A stretch of 64,000 bases of DNA from Fictibacillus barbaricus (GCF_014635025.1 NZ_BMCE01000002.1:930001-994000); one strand, 5' to 3'. Counted from the stretch's first letter, positions 17,084 to 26,491 are shown. The notes: generated from the letters alone by a model not told the origin. Translations and numbers: made by a program.

Positions 17084-17602
17084 TTAACCCGCTTCCACAC
17101 TGAGAGCTTTTTGATACTTGCAATGATTATCCGTTTCACCTAAGTACTCAAATCCACTTTCTCGATAGAACTGATTGAGTCTCGGATTGTCTGCCACACA
17201 ATCTAGCTTTAAGAATTGCTTTTTGCTCTGACTGTTCTCTTCAACCCATCGCAAGATTCTTTTTCCAATACCTCGATTCATATAGGCCGGACGTACAGCT
17301 AAACGATGCAAGTACAAAGAATCCGAACTGGTATCCTTTCCGAAGATATGATGATCCCACTCGTTTTGTTCTGAAGATAAGGAGAAGGTTGCAATCAGTT
17401 CCCCCTCTTGTAAAACGAGATACGTATCGTTTTGTTGAATCGATTTTTTGATTTCCTCGTCTTCACCGCCTTCAAGAAGATAACTCCATTGCTTAATCTC
17501 ATTGCTTTTCAACCATTGAGCAACTTCTTTTAGCAGGCTTATGACGTATTCAACGTCGCCACGAGATGCCTTTTTAACTTCTAAATTCTTCATAATATTC
17601 AA
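17084..17602 (-). CDS. GNAT N-acetyltransferase
   Basis: About 172 residues. The usual ATG in the frame (17593) is 18 bp from GGAGGGA, while a TTG at 17602 is 9 bp away and is my choice. GNAT motif A appears as LAVRPAYMNRGIGKRILRWVEE and motif B as FLKLDCVADNPRLNQFYRESGFEYLG. It transfers an acetyl group from acetyl-CoA to an unknown amine. It is followed by dfrA after 3 bp. Confidence 0.85.
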   Translation of the reverse strand: MNIMKNLEVKKASRGDVEYVISLLKEVAQWLKSNEIKQWSYLLEGGEDEEIKKSIQQNDTYLVLQEGELIATFSLSSEQNEWDHHIFGKDTSSDSLYLHRLAVRPAYMNRGIGKRILRWVEENSQSKKQFLKLDCVADNPRLNQFYRESGFEYLGETDNHCKYQKALSVEAG

Positions 17603-17882
17603 TTTGAGGTCTCCCTCCATCCACGTATTCTATTACTAATACGTTATCTTCGCTTCAGCTTTCAGCATTCCTTCTAAAAAAACAACAACACCAAATAGGA
17701 ATTGCCGCATACTCTTACACTGTTTTAAAGGTGACTGTTACTAATCCCGATTCAAACGCTTTGCTCTTAACTAACTAAAGCTTCATTTTGCTGTCCCCTT
17801 TCCCTTACAATGAATAGAGATTAGTCTTTAGTATCCCGTTTACATGACTTCTTTTGTCATATTTTAAAGAGGAGGCGTATCC

Positions 17883-18401
17883 ATGAACGCAAGCTATCCA
17901 ATTGGTACTTTTCAACATGAAGGAACCATCACAAATGAATGGATTCAGCAATGGATCAATGACATTGAGGAGCTGCCATCAAAAGTAAGGACTGCTGTAC
18001 AGAATCTGAACGAGCAACAGCTTGATACACCTTATCGGTCTGCCGGCTGGACCGTCCGGCAAGTTGTTCATCATTTAGCCGACAGTCATATGAACGCTTA
18101 TATCCGGTTCAAATTGGCTGTAACAGAAGAAAATCCGGTTATTAAACCTTATGAAGAAGCAAGATGGGCAGAGCTTCCCGATTCAAAACTTTCGATTGAT
18201 GTTTCCTTAAACTTGCTTGATGCTCTACATCAGCGCTGGATCGTACTGTTAAAGAATCTTACCCCAGCTGATTTAAAAAGAACCTTTATACACCCTGATG
18301 CCGGTGAGGTCTCTGTTGGAACCAATATCGGAATCTACGCATGGCATGGTAAACATCACACAGCACATATTACATCATTGATCCAAACAAAAGGCTGGTA
18401 A
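17883..18401 (+). CDS. YfiT/BstA-type DinB-superfamily metal-dependent enzyme (putative bacillithiol transferase)
   Basis: 172 residues, four-helix DinB fold. The YfiT signature is seen: an N-terminal [33 protein letters not shown] with the first metal histidine, [13 protein letters not shown], and the C-terminal [11 protein letters not shown] carrying the other two metal histidines. In bacillithiol-producing Firmicutes these proteins are described as Zn-dependent or Ni-dependent S-transferases or hydrolases that couple bacillithiol to toxic compounds. It stands alone with AAAGAGGAGG as ribosome site. Confidence 0.88.
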   Translation: MNASYPIGTFQHEGTITNEWIQQWINDIEELPSKVRTAVQNLNEQQLDTPYRSAGWTVRQVVHHLADSHMNAYIRFKLAVTEENPVIKPYEEARWAELPDSKLSIDVSLNLLDALHQRWIVLLKNLTPADLKRTFIHPDAGEVSVGTNIGIYAWHGKHHTAHITSLIQTKGW

Positions 18402-18422
18402 AATAATAGGGAAGAAGTATTT

Positions 18423-20594
18423 TTACTCCTTCCCTGCTCCTAACTCGTCTCCTAATGCTACAATGGATTGATTGATCCGCCATACGTAATAAAGATGGTG
18501 AATCAGGTCACGATGAGACTGCTTGCGGCTTGGTGCAAGACGCTCGACCTGTTCACGCTCCTGATCAAGATCATGCAGAACACACTCCTGCTCACTGCCT
18601 TTTATCAATTTAGTTACATGGTCGATGTTATGCTTTAGTTTTTCTTCAATCTCCTGAAAGACCTTTTCCAGTTCATCTGGGTATTCGAATCCTTTCCGAT
18701 ATGCAGATGCCACTAGGTGTCTTGCATAATAGTTGATGGCAGCCAGCATGGTCATCCATCTTGTCATGTCAGTATATATGGGAGAGCCTGGCCGCTGCAA
18801 AAAGGATTGAGCCTCTTCTCTTACAGCTTGAAGTTTCTGATCCAATAGAAAAGCACACTCTGAAAGCTCCTTTATGTTCACATCTTCTCTAAATCCTCTT
18901 ACGTACTCGGTTACAAACGGTGTAAGCTCTCCGAAAAATTCACCGATCGATTCAGCCACTTTATCCTTCGTTTTTTTAGGAAATATGAAGAATGAGACCC
19001 CTAAAGCAATAGCAGCACCTGCAATTGTATCTAATACACGGGCTCCGATTAAAGTAAACGTAATTCCTCCCAATAAAAGGTCATACATAAAAGCAATCAG
19101 CATTGTGATGAACACATTCATTAAGGTGTAAGAAACCGTTAACAAATAAAAAGCCAAGAAAACAACCACAAACAAAAAGATCAGTTCCAAAACGAAGTTC
19201 CCTGAAAGAAGCTTCGCAAAAGTAAAACCAATTACAGCACCAATGATCGTTCCTAAAGAACGCTGATAGCCTTTTGTATAAATACGTCCGATCGACTCAG
19301 TACCGAGTAAGACGACAAATGTGGTAAGAAGAACCCAGTAAGGCTGAGTAGGTGAAATGATCTGACCCGCGATAATCGCAAGAATACCAGCTACGAGGGC
19401 TTGGTACGCTTTTTTTGTTGTAGGCTTCAATCCTTCCTCTTTTGGAGATTCTTTCTCACTCGATTCTTCTTCAGGCACGTCTGACAGCACTTCTCCTCTT
19501 TGATGAAAATGAAGAGAATGCTGTATCGTGACAGCTCCTTCAATCACATGATTGGCAATAGATTCAATGCGTCGAATCAAGTAGATCCACCCTTTTGGCT
19601 GTTCGTCACGGCCGAAAAGATCTATAATCAGTAAACGAAGTCGCTGTACAGCTTTTTCAGCAGGTTCAATGTTTTGTTCTTTTACACTCGGAGCAAGTAC
19701 TTCTGCATCCCTTATCGCTTCTGTCACTGAAATGAGTAACTGTTTGACATCTTCTAGTTCGAGAGCCTCTGCTTTTTTTAGACTATAAATCGAATGGGTT
19801 AACGTCTCGATTAACATGCCTGTATCAAATACATATAACCGCAGCTGATTCGGCAGTAATCCAGGCCACAATTTTTGAACATCATCCGCATCGATGTATC
19901 CAGAAACGATTAGAGCGTATTCCCTTAACTTAACAATATGCCTCTCTAGTTCTACCTTCCGCTTTGGGATAAATTCTTTATCTAGCATGGCCTCAATTAA
20001 TAGATTTAACGTTAGATTGCTTTGTATATGAAAAGAATGAAGGCTTCTTCTCAAGTTTTTAGCCGTATCTTGAAATAGAAAGAAATTAAACAAAAACGCA
20101 TAAGCAATACCTAACCAGATCCCTATGTAGAACCATGGAAGCTGCGCACTTGATAGCTTCAAAACAGATGAGAAATAGACGGTCAAAAAGAAAATCATGA
20201 AGAGGGAAAAATAACGCGAACCAAATCTGGAAAAATAGAAGCTGCTAAAAATACTAATAATCATGACGATATCTATGTAATAAGCGTTGCCAGCAACCAT
20301 GGAACCAATCGAAATTCCGAACATGGCCGAGATGCCAAGTAATAATGTGGTGATCTTCATCTTTTGCTTTGTATCATCCATGACAACCATGATACCCATC
20401 AGTCCAAGCATGCCAGACACAATTGAAGGAGTGATATCTCCTGAGTGACCAGTAAAACGCATGATAAGAAGTGTCGTGAAAATGGACAGGATCAAACTCG
20501 CCGTTGCTCTTCCCGCTTTTTGGAGACGCACATGGCCAGGGTCTGCTGCCAACAATCGAGCAACCCAACGATGTTTTCTATGCAGTTGTCTCAC
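18423..20594 (-). CDS. FUSC-family membrane protein
   Basis: 723 residues from the GTG at 20594, which has GGGGGTG 5 bp ahead; the upstream ATG at 20636 has none. Two blocks of about five to six membrane helices (about 30-180 and 400-545) are separated by a long soluble helical part, with another soluble domain at the C-terminus: the layout of FUSC/YccS proteins, related to fusaric acid and aromatic acid efflux carriers. The loop PTQPYWVLLTTFVVL and the GRIYTKGYQRSLGTIIGAVIG motif in the second block are typical. The physiological substrate is not known. Confidence 0.85.
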   Translation of the reverse strand: MRQLHRKHRWVARLLAADPGHVRLQKAGRATASLILSIFTTLLIMRFTGHSGDITPSIVSGMLGLMGIMVVMDDTKQKMKITTLLLGISAMFGISIGSMVAGNAYYIDIVMIISIFSSFYFSRFGSRYFSLFMIFFLTVYFSSVLKLSSAQLPWFYIGIWLGIAYAFLFNFFLFQDTAKNLRRSLHSFHIQSNLTLNLLIEAMLDKEFIPKRKVELERHIVKLREYALIVSGYIDADDVQKLWPGLLPNQLRLYVFDTGMLIETLTHSIYSLKKAEALELEDVKQLLISVTEAIRDAEVLAPSVKEQNIEPAEKAVQRLRLLIIDLFGRDEQPKGWIYLIRRIESIANHVIEGAVTIQHSLHFHQRGEVLSDVPEEESSEKESPKEEGLKPTTKKAYQALVAGILAIIAGQIISPTQPYWVLLTTFVVLLGTESIGRIYTKGYQRSLGTIIGAVIGFTFAKLLSGNFVLELIFLFVVVFLAFYLLTVSYTLMNVFITMLIAFMYDLLLGGITFTLIGARVLDTIAGAAIALGVSFFIFPKKTKDKVAESIGEFFGELTPFVTEYVRGFREDVNIKELSECAFLLDQKLQAVREEAQSFLQRPGSPIYTDMTRWMTMLAAINYYARHLVASAYRKGFEYPDELEKVFQEIEEKLKHNIDHVTKLIKGSEQECVLHDLDQEREQVERLAPSRKQSHRDLIHHLYYVWRINQSIVALGDELGAGKE

Positions 20595-20790
20595 TGTCTC
20601 ACCCCCTCTGAAAACTATAATTTTCAATAATATCATGTGTTAGGTTGTATACCAAGTTAACGGCCTAGAGGCTTTTATTGGTTATAAAGAAATCTTGAGA
20701 AGATGGATTCCCTATCTTTCATTCCCTATTTATTATGTCCAAGAAACTATTCAAACACTTTTACAGCCTATTCTGTATGGTTTAATCAAA

Positions 20791-20821
20791 TAAAAAAAGC
20801 CCAGCAATCTCACTGGGCTTC
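20791..20821 (-). terminator. Terminator of the LSm-like/Phe-Gly-rich gene
   Basis: Minus strand AAGCCCAGTG, short loop, GCTGGGCTT and TTTTTTT. Located just after the stop at 20829. Confidence 0.85.
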
Positions 20822-20828
20822 TTAACAA

Positions 20829-21170
20829 TTACCACCAGAAACGTCTAAATCTGCGAATTCCAAAGAAAGGGAAACCGAAAAGACCAAATCCAGGGAAAAA
20901 AGGGCCTGCAAAGAACGGAAAACCAAATCCTCCGCCAAAACCAAACGCTCGCTCTTCCCTATCTTGTGTCTGCATCACGAGGTACATGTTCTCGTTGTCA
21001 TAGCTATGGATCTTGCCTTGGTAGACCCTGCCGTTAGACATTTCAACCTCGCAGTTTTGACCTACTCTGTTCTTGCAGATGTCCATCATAGGATGATGTC
21101 CATCTTTCATATGGTAATTTTCGTTGGGCATATGATACCCAGCATTCACGTTGTCCTTGCCGTAGTGCAA
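20829..21170 (-). CDS. Small protein with LSm/Hfq-like middle and Phe/Gly-rich tail
   Basis: 113 residues from TTG 21170, which follows TTAGGAGG at 7 bp; the frame above it includes that ribosome site and is rejected as start. The first 35 residues are rich in His, Asn and Met (GYHMPNENYHMKDGHHPMM). The middle part (NCEVEMSNGRVYQGKIHSYDNENMYLVMQ, in two pieces here: NCEVEMSNGRVYQG and KIHSYDNENMYLVM) looks like an Sm-fold strand set. The last 35 residues are almost only F, G, P and I, ending in RRFRRFWW. Such low-complexity tails occur in spore coat proteins of Bacillaceae; I infer a structural role without proof. Confidence 0.75.
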   Translation of the reverse strand: MHYGKDNVNAGYHMPNENYHMKDGHHPMMDICKNRVGQNCEVEMSNGRVYQGKIHSYDNENMYLVMQTQDREERAFGFGGGFGFPFFAGPFFPGFGLFGFPFFGIRRFRRFWW

Positions 21171-21265
21171 AAGAGTTCCTCCTAAAAAATGATTCACTAC
21201 CATTCATATTCAACATATACCAATTGGTGACTAGCTCAATTGCTTAAATACGACAAAAGTTATGA

Positions 21266-21880
21266 TTATCTTTTTATGTCTTTCATAACACTCGACAACT
21301 CTAGTGCAGTTGCGTCTTTCTCTTCATTTAGTTTCTTCATTATATTTTTATAATCTTCATCATTTCGGTTCTGGCTTAACTTGTATGCGGCTTGCACTTC
21401 GGTCACTTTGATCTTGAACCCTACAATTCCCTTTAGCTCTTTCTCTAATAGTTCCGGTGATACGGTTTCCCAGAGCACAGGGTTCTCTCGTTGGCTTTCG
21501 TACTTTTTTAATAGATTCTTCATTACTATCTTTAACTCTTCTTTTTCTAAAATTTGAGGTTTTCCGTACATATGAACAGCTTGATAGTTCCAAGTAGGAA
21601 CGTTTTCATGACCGTACCATGACGAGGATATATAAGCATGAGGACCTTGATACATAACCAGTACCTCATCACATTCATGAAGTGTTCTCCACTGCGGATT
21701 TCCTAATGCCATATGCCCCGTTATGAATAGGTCGTCTCCTTCTTGATCAAGCACTAAAGGAATGTGAGTTGCGATCGGTCTTCCCTTTTGGATGGTGACA
21801 AGAGTTCCGAACGAATGCTGCTGAACGAACTCTTTTATCTCTTGGATATCAGATACTTTAAACATTTTAGGAACATACAT
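21266..21880 (-). CDS. paiB: PaiB-family FMN-binding regulatory protein
   Basis: 204 residues. The flavin split-barrel of the PaiB family is clear: MYVPKMFKVSDIQEI at the start, FGTLVTIQKGRPIATHIPLVLD, GHMALGNPQWRTL, and the very conserved YISSSWYGHENVPTWNYQAVH (two pieces: YISSSWYGH and VPTWNYQAVH). B. subtilis PaiB was described as a negative regulator of sporulation and protease genes together with PaiA. There is no paiA next to it here; a related flavin-binding protein precedes it. ATG is 11 bp behind AGGGAG. Confidence 0.9.
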   Translation of the reverse strand: MYVPKMFKVSDIQEIKEFVQQHSFGTLVTIQKGRPIATHIPLVLDQEGDDLFITGHMALGNPQWRTLHECDEVLVMYQGPHAYISSSWYGHENVPTWNYQAVHMYGKPQILEKEELKIVMKNLLKKYESQRENPVLWETVSPELLEKELKGIVGFKIKVTEVQAAYKLSQNRNDEDYKNIMKKLNEEKDATALELSSVMKDIKR

Positions 21881-21898
21881 TTTTTCGAAATCTCCCTT

Positions 21899-22531
21899 CT
21901 AATACAGACGATTCTTATAGCCTTCTTCAAGATCTGCAACAATTCGCTCTTCTGTCATACCAGGCAGATTTACATGTGCAGCCAGTATCTTCGCGGCACT
22001 TGGCAAATCATCTTTGCCGCTCCAGCTTTCCGGGTTCCATAGTCCAGATCGTTTGAAGGCTTTTGCACAATGCATGAAACATTGATCGACTTTTACAACA
22101 ATACCTAAGTGTGGTACTTTCCCGTTAACTTCCATCTTCTCAAGAATCTCTTCATCCTTAATAATTAAGGCTTGCCCATTAATACGTAATGTCTCACCCA
22201 TCCCTGGAATCAGAAACAGTAAACCTACCTTAGGGTTACTCAGTATATTAAACATTGAATCTACCCTTTTATTTCCTGGTCGATCCGGGATGATCAGGTG
22301 TTGATCATCTGCAACATAAACAAACCCTGGCGCGTCACCTCTAGGCGAACTATCGCAGTTACCATCTGCATCAGAGGTTGCCAGCACCAAAAAAGGAGAC
22401 TTTGATATAAAGACCCTGCAATGATTATCAATTCGTGAAATAACTTTATTTTGACCCCTCAGGCTAGGACTTCCAAGCATATCTCTTAGTTCTTCCTGAC
22501 TAGTGACATAGTTCTTGAATAAAGTTTTCAT
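21899..22531 (-). CDS. Pyridoxamine 5'-phosphate oxidase-like flavin-binding protein
   Basis: 210 residues of the split-barrel PPOX family (the MSMEG_1061-like group). Typical parts: ISRIDNHCRVFISKSPFLVLATSDADG at 32-58 region, SSPRGDAPGFV, IIPDRPGNKRVDS for phosphate/flavin binding, and the tail ILAAHVNLPGM. The enzyme reaction is unknown; members bind FMN or F420 and some reduce small organic molecules. It precedes paiB by 18 bp on the same strand and could be cotranscribed. Confidence 0.85.
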   Translation of the reverse strand: MKTLFKNYVTSQEELRDMLGSPSLRGQNKVISRIDNHCRVFISKSPFLVLATSDADGNCDSSPRGDAPGFVYVADDQHLIIPDRPGNKRVDSMFNILSNPKVGLLFLIPGMGETLRINGQALIIKDEEILEKMEVNGKVPHLGIVVKVDQCFMHCAKAFKRSGLWNPESWSGKDDLPSAAKILAAHVNLPGMTEERIVADLEEGYKNRLY

Positions 22532-22546
22532 CGTGGCTCCATCTCC

Positions 22547-22837
22547 TTATCTATGCAAGGCATTTCCCGCTCGGTGTACTTCCTCTTTTTTAACATAGAT
22601 ATCATATTGGGTGTTGTCGACAAATGACCTCTCACTCACACCAAAATTCTGTCCTGGTACTCTGACCTTATATTTCACACCATCATTGTTCAATTTAGAT
22701 ATCACCTTAAAATAGTTCTCCTGTCCAAATGCCGTGTAGATAAGCTTCATGTTTCGATAACGATATTTTTGAATCAGCGAACCTATAATAATGCCACCTA
22801 ATACAATTGCGACAAACAGCCACCCAATTCCCGGCAT
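22547..22837 (-). CDS. Small membrane-anchored protein of unknown function
   Basis: 96 residues from ATG 22837 (AGAGGTG 8 bp ahead); a TTG four codons earlier is possible. One hydrophobic helix (about 4-22) is followed by a soluble domain with the two halves YFKVISKLNNDGVKYKVRV and SERSFVDNTQYDIYVKKEE. This looks like the putative signal-transducing (DUF2007-like) beta-alpha-beta unit seen in small Bacillus proteins, but that is only a resemblance. It lies upstream of the PPOX-like gene, 15 bp away. Confidence 0.65.
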   Translation of the reverse strand: MPGIGWLFVAIVLGGIIIGSLIQKYRYRNMKLIYTAFGQENYFKVISKLNNDGVKYKVRVPGQNFGVSERSFVDNTQYDIYVKKEEVHRAGNALHR

Positions 22838-22866
22838 TGGACACAACACCTCTCATCTTTCTAAAT

Positions 22867-23109
22867 TTATCCGAAGAGCATATCCAATACAGAACCTAAC
22901 TGCCCCTTTTTACCTTCAAGTACATTCGGATCATACACTTCAACAAAACCGCAATTCTCACAGGAAACAAATAAGAAGTGATTGTGTTGAATGTCTAGAA
23001 ACTTACTAATCCCTGAACCTGTCATGGCCAGTTCTTTTGTTCTGCATCGTGTATGACTGCATTTGTTACATTTGAATTTATTTTTAACCGCCTCTTCTAC
23101 TCTACTCAT
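22867..23109 (-). CDS. Small zinc-ribbon protein
   Basis: 80 residues from ATG 23109, 9 bp behind GGAG; two earlier ATGs are too near the ribosome site. Two cysteine pairs (CNKC at about 14-17 and CENC at about 50-53) form a zinc ribbon, with a third pair candidate in HTRCRT. The end has a GQLGSVLDMLFG segment as in 'zinc ribbon, nucleic-acid-binding' proteins of Firmicutes. Role unknown. Confidence 0.75.
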   Translation of the reverse strand: MSRVEEAVKNKFKCNKCSHTRCRTKELAMTGSGISKFLDIQHNHFLFVSCENCGFVEVYDPNVLEGKKGQLGSVLDMLFG

Positions 23110-23300
23110 ATTCATCATCTCCTTTTCTTAATTACGGTTACAAAAGACAAAAGTTCCCATAAGCTATCCTCATCATATGTCCATGGAAAAACTTAGTCAA
23201 TGCATGAAAATACCCCCATAAATGAGCGTGTCATTATAAATAGTGTATAGAGTACATAAAAGGAAAAGACGTAAGAACGAACTCTGTAAGGAGGAAAAAA

Positions 23301-23618
23301 ATGGAGCCGTATGTAAAGGATGCTCTGATTGAATGGAAAGAAGAGATCGAGAATCAAAAGAAAGAAATAGATGAAGAATACGAGAAAGTAAAGACTGAAC
23401 TTCAGCTATACTCTTATAAATTTGGTATCACGAAACAAGTCATCCAATCTACCATCAACGAAGAAATGATTAAGAATATTAAGAAGACGTATCAGCAGCC
23501 TTTTGAAGAAAAGTACAATGAGCTGAGACTGCAGCTCAAGAAACTCGATGAAAAGCGCAGTGTCTTTAATATGTTTGTTGAAAAGATTGAGATTGCTAGT
23601 GTAAAAGAACCTAAATAG
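23301..23618 (+). CDS. Coiled-coil protein of unknown function
   Basis: 105 residues, nearly all helical, with long charged heptad regions at about 10-35 and 70-90 (LRLQLKKLDEKR). Ribosome site AAGGAGG and ATG are well placed. No family recognised. A bidirectional terminator separates it from the convergent transporter gene. Confidence 0.65.
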   Translation: MEPYVKDALIEWKEEIENQKKEIDEEYEKVKTELQLYSYKFGITKQVIQSTINEEMIKNIKKTYQQPFEEKYNELRLQLKKLDEKRSVFNMFVEKIEIASVKEPK

Positions 23619-23619
23619 A

Positions 23620-23651
23620 AAAAAGCTTGGACTCGCATCCAAGCTTTTTTG
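23620..23651. terminator. Bidirectional terminator between coiled-coil gene and NSS transporter
   Basis: AAGCTTGGA, 6-nt loop, TCCAAGCTT with an A-run on the left and a T-run on the right. Confidence 0.85.
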
Positions 23652-23657
23652 TTTCAG

Positions 23658-25010
23658 TTAAAACCTTTTCCAAACCCCTAGTACATCCAACAACACTAAG
23701 AAAATAGCGATCGGAGCTACATATTTCATTAAAAAATACCAGACGTTGAATAAACGTTTAGACAGGGCATTGCCCTTTGTTAACTCATCATACAGGTGTG
23801 ACTTCTTCATCTTCATCGGAACAAATATCGAGATCAATAATGCACCAACTGGCATCAAGATATTGCTGACTAGATAATCCGCTGCGTCAAAAATGGTCTT
23901 ATTAAAAATACTTACTTCGCTCCAAATCCCAAATGATAACGCAGATGGAACACCAACGGCAAAAATGATTAATCCAATGATCCATGACCATTTAGTACGT
24001 GCTTTAGTATCTCCTTTTGAAAGAACAGATACGATAATCTCTAACATGGAAAAGGCTGAAGTGAGAGATGCAAACAAGAAAAGAAGCAAAAATGCAACAA
24101 AGAACACCATTCCAAACGTCATCTGATTAAAGACTGTTGGAAGAACATTAAAGAGCAATACTGGTCCTGCATTAGGCTCTAATCCGAAAGAAAAAACAGC
24201 CGGAAAGATCGCCAACCCTGCCAATACTACGATCATAATATTCATCCCAACAATTGAAATAGCCGATTGAGATAGATTTGAGTCCTTCGGCAGATAAGAA
24301 CTGTACGTTACCATAACCGAAACCCCTACACTCAAGGTGAAGAATGATTGTCCAAGTGCAGCAAGAATAGTTTCTGACGTTAATTTTGAAAAATCAGGAT
24401 AGAACAGAAACTGTACACCTTCCATCGCGCCACTTAAGGTTACCGAACGGAAGATGAGGACAAGAAATAAGATAAATAATGCCGGCATCATAAATTTACT
24501 CGTCCGTTCGATTCCCTTCTGTACTCCCATCGCAACAACTACAATGGTTATTATCATAAAAATCAAATGTGCGCCAATGCTGAGCACCGGATCTGAAATC
24601 GTAGCACCGAACAGCTCTCCGTATTCCTGCTGACTCAGACCGTCTAAGTCTCCTCTAATCGTCTTAACTAAATAAAGAATAATCCACCCACCAATAACAC
24701 TGTAAAAGGATAGCAGGATAAAGCAAGTGATCATTCCCAAATAACCGATTGAATGCCATTTGGAGCTGGGAGCAATACTTTTATAGGATTCAATAGCATC
24801 TTTTTGGGTACTTCTGCCGATTAAGAATTCAGCCAGCAAAAGTGGAAGACCCAGTAATAAAGTAAAAAGAAGGAAGATAAAAAAGAAAGCCCCTCCTCCA
24901 CTGACTCCTGCAATATACGGAAACTTCCAGATCGCCCCAAGTCCAATGGCTGATCCTGCTGCAGCTAAAATAAAACCTAATTTTGAAGACCACTGCTGAT
25001 TTTCTTTCAT
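23658..25010 (-). CDS. Sodium-dependent transporter, NSS (SNF) family
   Basis: 450 residues from ATG 25010 (AGAGGTG 4-5 bp ahead). The NSS signature is seen at the N-terminus: [26 protein letters not shown], split here as [17 protein letters not shown] and [12 protein letters not shown], the unwound helix 1 that binds sodium and substrate. About 11-12 helices, like LeuT/TnaT/MhsT. NSS carriers import amino acids with sodium. The gene is controlled by a T-box leader whose specifier reads UUC (Phe), so phenylalanine or a related aromatic amino acid is the likely substrate. B. subtilis paralogues YocR and YhdH are the closest named relatives I can suggest. Confidence 0.9.
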   Translation of the reverse strand: MKENQQWSSKLGFILAAAGSAIGLGAIWKFPYIAGVSGGGAFFFIFLLFTLLLGLPLLLAEFLIGRSTQKDAIESYKSIAPSSKWHSIGYLGMITCFILLSFYSVIGGWIILYLVKTIRGDLDGLSQQEYGELFGATISDPVLSIGAHLIFMIITIVVVAMGVQKGIERTSKFMMPALFILFLVLIFRSVTLSGAMEGVQFLFYPDFSKLTSETILAALGQSFFTLSVGVSVMVTYSSYLPKDSNLSQSAISIVGMNIMIVVLAGLAIFPAVFSFGLEPNAGPVLLFNVLPTVFNQMTFGMVFFVAFLLLFLFASLTSAFSMLEIIVSVLSKGDTKARTKWSWIIGLIIFAVGVPSALSFGIWSEVSIFNKTIFDAADYLVSNILMPVGALLISIFVPMKMKKSHLYDELTKGNALSKRLFNVWYFLMKYVAPIAIFLVLLDVLGVWKRF

Positions 25011-25046
25011 GATGCACCTCTCATCTTTCTGTTTTTTAAGCAATAG

Positions 25047-25290
25047 AAAAAGCCGCCCCTAAAAGATAGGGGCGACTTTACATCGCGGTACCACCCTAGT
25101 TGAGAATAGAAAACATTCTCCGGCTCTGTAGTCGTTATCGGAACAACCCGTTAATCCCTAGCAAAAAGTTCGAAATTAAAACTTAAGGACCGAAATTCAT
25201 CTTTCATGCATGTACTGATTTTCACCAACCATCAGCTCTCTATAACAGCGGCAAGAAGACTACTATGATTCCCATCAACGTTCAACTATA
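25047..25290 (-). promoter_or_regulatory. T-box leader (specifier UUC, phenylalanine) of the NSS transporter
   Basis: Minus strand: stem I from about 25280 with AGTAG on the 5' side and TGAAT-TTC-G on the 3' side, the same frame as TGAAT-TAC-A in the tyrosine T-box of this window. T-box sequence AGGGTGGTACCGCG at 25085-25098; terminator GTCGCCCCTA/TAGGGGCGGC with TTTTT (25047-25077). A TTGACA at 25333-25328 is the probable -35. Uncharged tRNA-Phe would bind and let transcription run into the transporter gene. Confidence 0.88.
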
Positions 25291-25329
25291 AAATTTAATA
25301 ATTATTTAAACACCTTTAAACACGTGTTG

Positions 25330-25971
25330 TCAACACTTTTCGTCACAAGACAATCCTTCAAATCCATGAAACTTAGACTTTTCTGCTTGATCGATCGCAG
25401 TCGCGAGACGTTCTTTACTTGCAAGTCCTTGAATAACCTGATCCCCAATAATAAAGGTTGGAACTGCTGTTATGCTTGCTTCTTCATAAGCATGTCTTAA
25501 CTCATTTTGGTGTACTTCTTTATAGGTTCTTGAAACTAACGCAGCTTTAAAATCATCAGCAAGAAGACCAACTTCTTCAGCTAATTTTGTTAAAACATCT
25601 ATATCCTCAATGTTTTGTTCTTCTTGGAAAAATGCCGAAAAAACTCGTTCGTAAAACTCGTTTCCTTTGTTATGATCCTTTGCATATTGAAATCCTTCAA
25701 AAGCCAAGTGTGTGTATGGATGAGGTGATAGACGAGGAAGTTTCATGTTCACTCCAAGCTGTTTTGCTGTAGGTTCAATATACGCTTGCCACGCACCGAG
25801 TTTATCAGGTTCATTCCATGGATCAATCTTAGGTGCAGGACTTGGCCTCAACTCGAACGGCATCCACTCCACTTCAACATCTTTCTCTTTTACAACTTCA
25901 TCTAAAGGAGCTTTTCCTAAAAAACAAAACGGACAAACAAAATCCGAATATACTGTAATTTTTACTGTCAT
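25330..25971 (-). CDS. DsbA-family oxidoreductase (FrnE-like)
   Basis: 213 residues with a thioredoxin fold and helical insert. The active site CPFC is at 13-16 (DFVCPFCFLG), and cis-proline region SITAVPTFIIGDQVIQG is near 168-184, as in FrnE-type thiol oxidoreductases, which lack signal peptides and act in the cytoplasm. The end holds two more cysteines (LSCDEKC). The gene starts 31 bp from a 23-bp palindrome identical in its arms to the one in front of the upstream Rrf2 gene, so both are probably one regulon tied to thiol or electrophile stress. Confidence 0.9.
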   Translation of the reverse strand: MTVKITVYSDFVCPFCFLGKAPLDEVVKEKDVEVEWMPFELRPSPAPKIDPWNEPDKLGAWQAYIEPTAKQLGVNMKLPRLSPHPYTHLAFEGFQYAKDHNKGNEFYERVFSAFFQEEQNIEDIDVLTKLAEEVGLLADDFKAALVSRTYKEVHQNELRHAYEEASITAVPTFIIGDQVIQGLASKERLATAIDQAEKSKFHGFEGLSCDEKC

Positions 25972-26001
25972 TGCTCTTTCCTCACTTTGTTTTAAATTTG
26001 A

Positions 26002-26024
26002 GTTGTAACCAATATCGTTACAAC
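26002..26024. promoter_or_regulatory. Rrf2 operator in front of the DsbA-like gene
   Basis: GTTGTAAC, 7 bp, GTTACAAC: a perfect inverted repeat with the same arms and spacing as at 26492-26514. It lies between the Rrf2 gene stop and the DsbA-like gene start. Confidence 0.85.
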
Positions 26025-26039
26025 AACACTAAAAAATTT

Positions 26040-26477
26040 TTATTTTGTTTCTTTTATTTTCATTTGGAGGGCATTAAATAGTTGGTCCATCGAAACATTT
26101 TTCAATACCTGCTCCATGGCCTCTTGAGCTTGAACCAAAATGAGTTCTAAGACATTCTGCAAATTGATGCCTACAGGACAATCTGGATTAAGATCCTCAT
26201 GAAAATGAAAGAGCTTATCCTCTTCAACCACTTCTACTGCTCGATATACGTCCAATAAGGTTAACTCGCTTGGGTATTTTCGTAAGTACGCCCCTCCCGC
26301 TCCTCGACGAACGTCCACAATACCTGCTTTTTTTAGATAGGACAAGATTTTTCGTATGATCACTGGGTTGGTATTGACGCTCCCAGCCATGAACTCTGAC
26401 GTACAAGCTGTCTGGGGGTTATTTTTGATTAGAGCTAAGATATGAACAGCAATAGTAAAACGGCTACTTATCTTAAT
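26040..26477 (-). CDS. Rrf2-family transcriptional regulator, apparently with an ATT start codon
   Basis: The Rrf2 N-terminus KISSRFTIAVHILALI is present but begins behind an ATT at 26477, not ATG, GTG or TTG; a stop codon (TGA) lies two codons further up, and GGAGG is 9 bp ahead of the ATT. With this start the protein has 145 residues, normal for Rrf2. An ATG exists at 26390 but would cut off the first helices of the winged helix. The wing region RRGAGGAYLRKYP and the acidic part follow; only one cysteine is seen in the sensor loop (NPDCPVG), so a three-Cys iron-sulphur cluster is unlikely. Probably autoregulated through the operator at 26492. Confidence 0.85.
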   Translation of the reverse strand: MKISSRFTIAVHILALIKNNPQTACTSEFMAGSVNTNPVIIRKILSYLKKAGIVDVRRGAGGAYLRKYPSELTLLDVYRAVEVVEEDKLFHFHEDLNPDCPVGINLQNVLELILVQAQEAMEQVLKNVSMDQLFNALQMKIKETK

Positions 26478-26491
26478 GATTCAACACCTCC

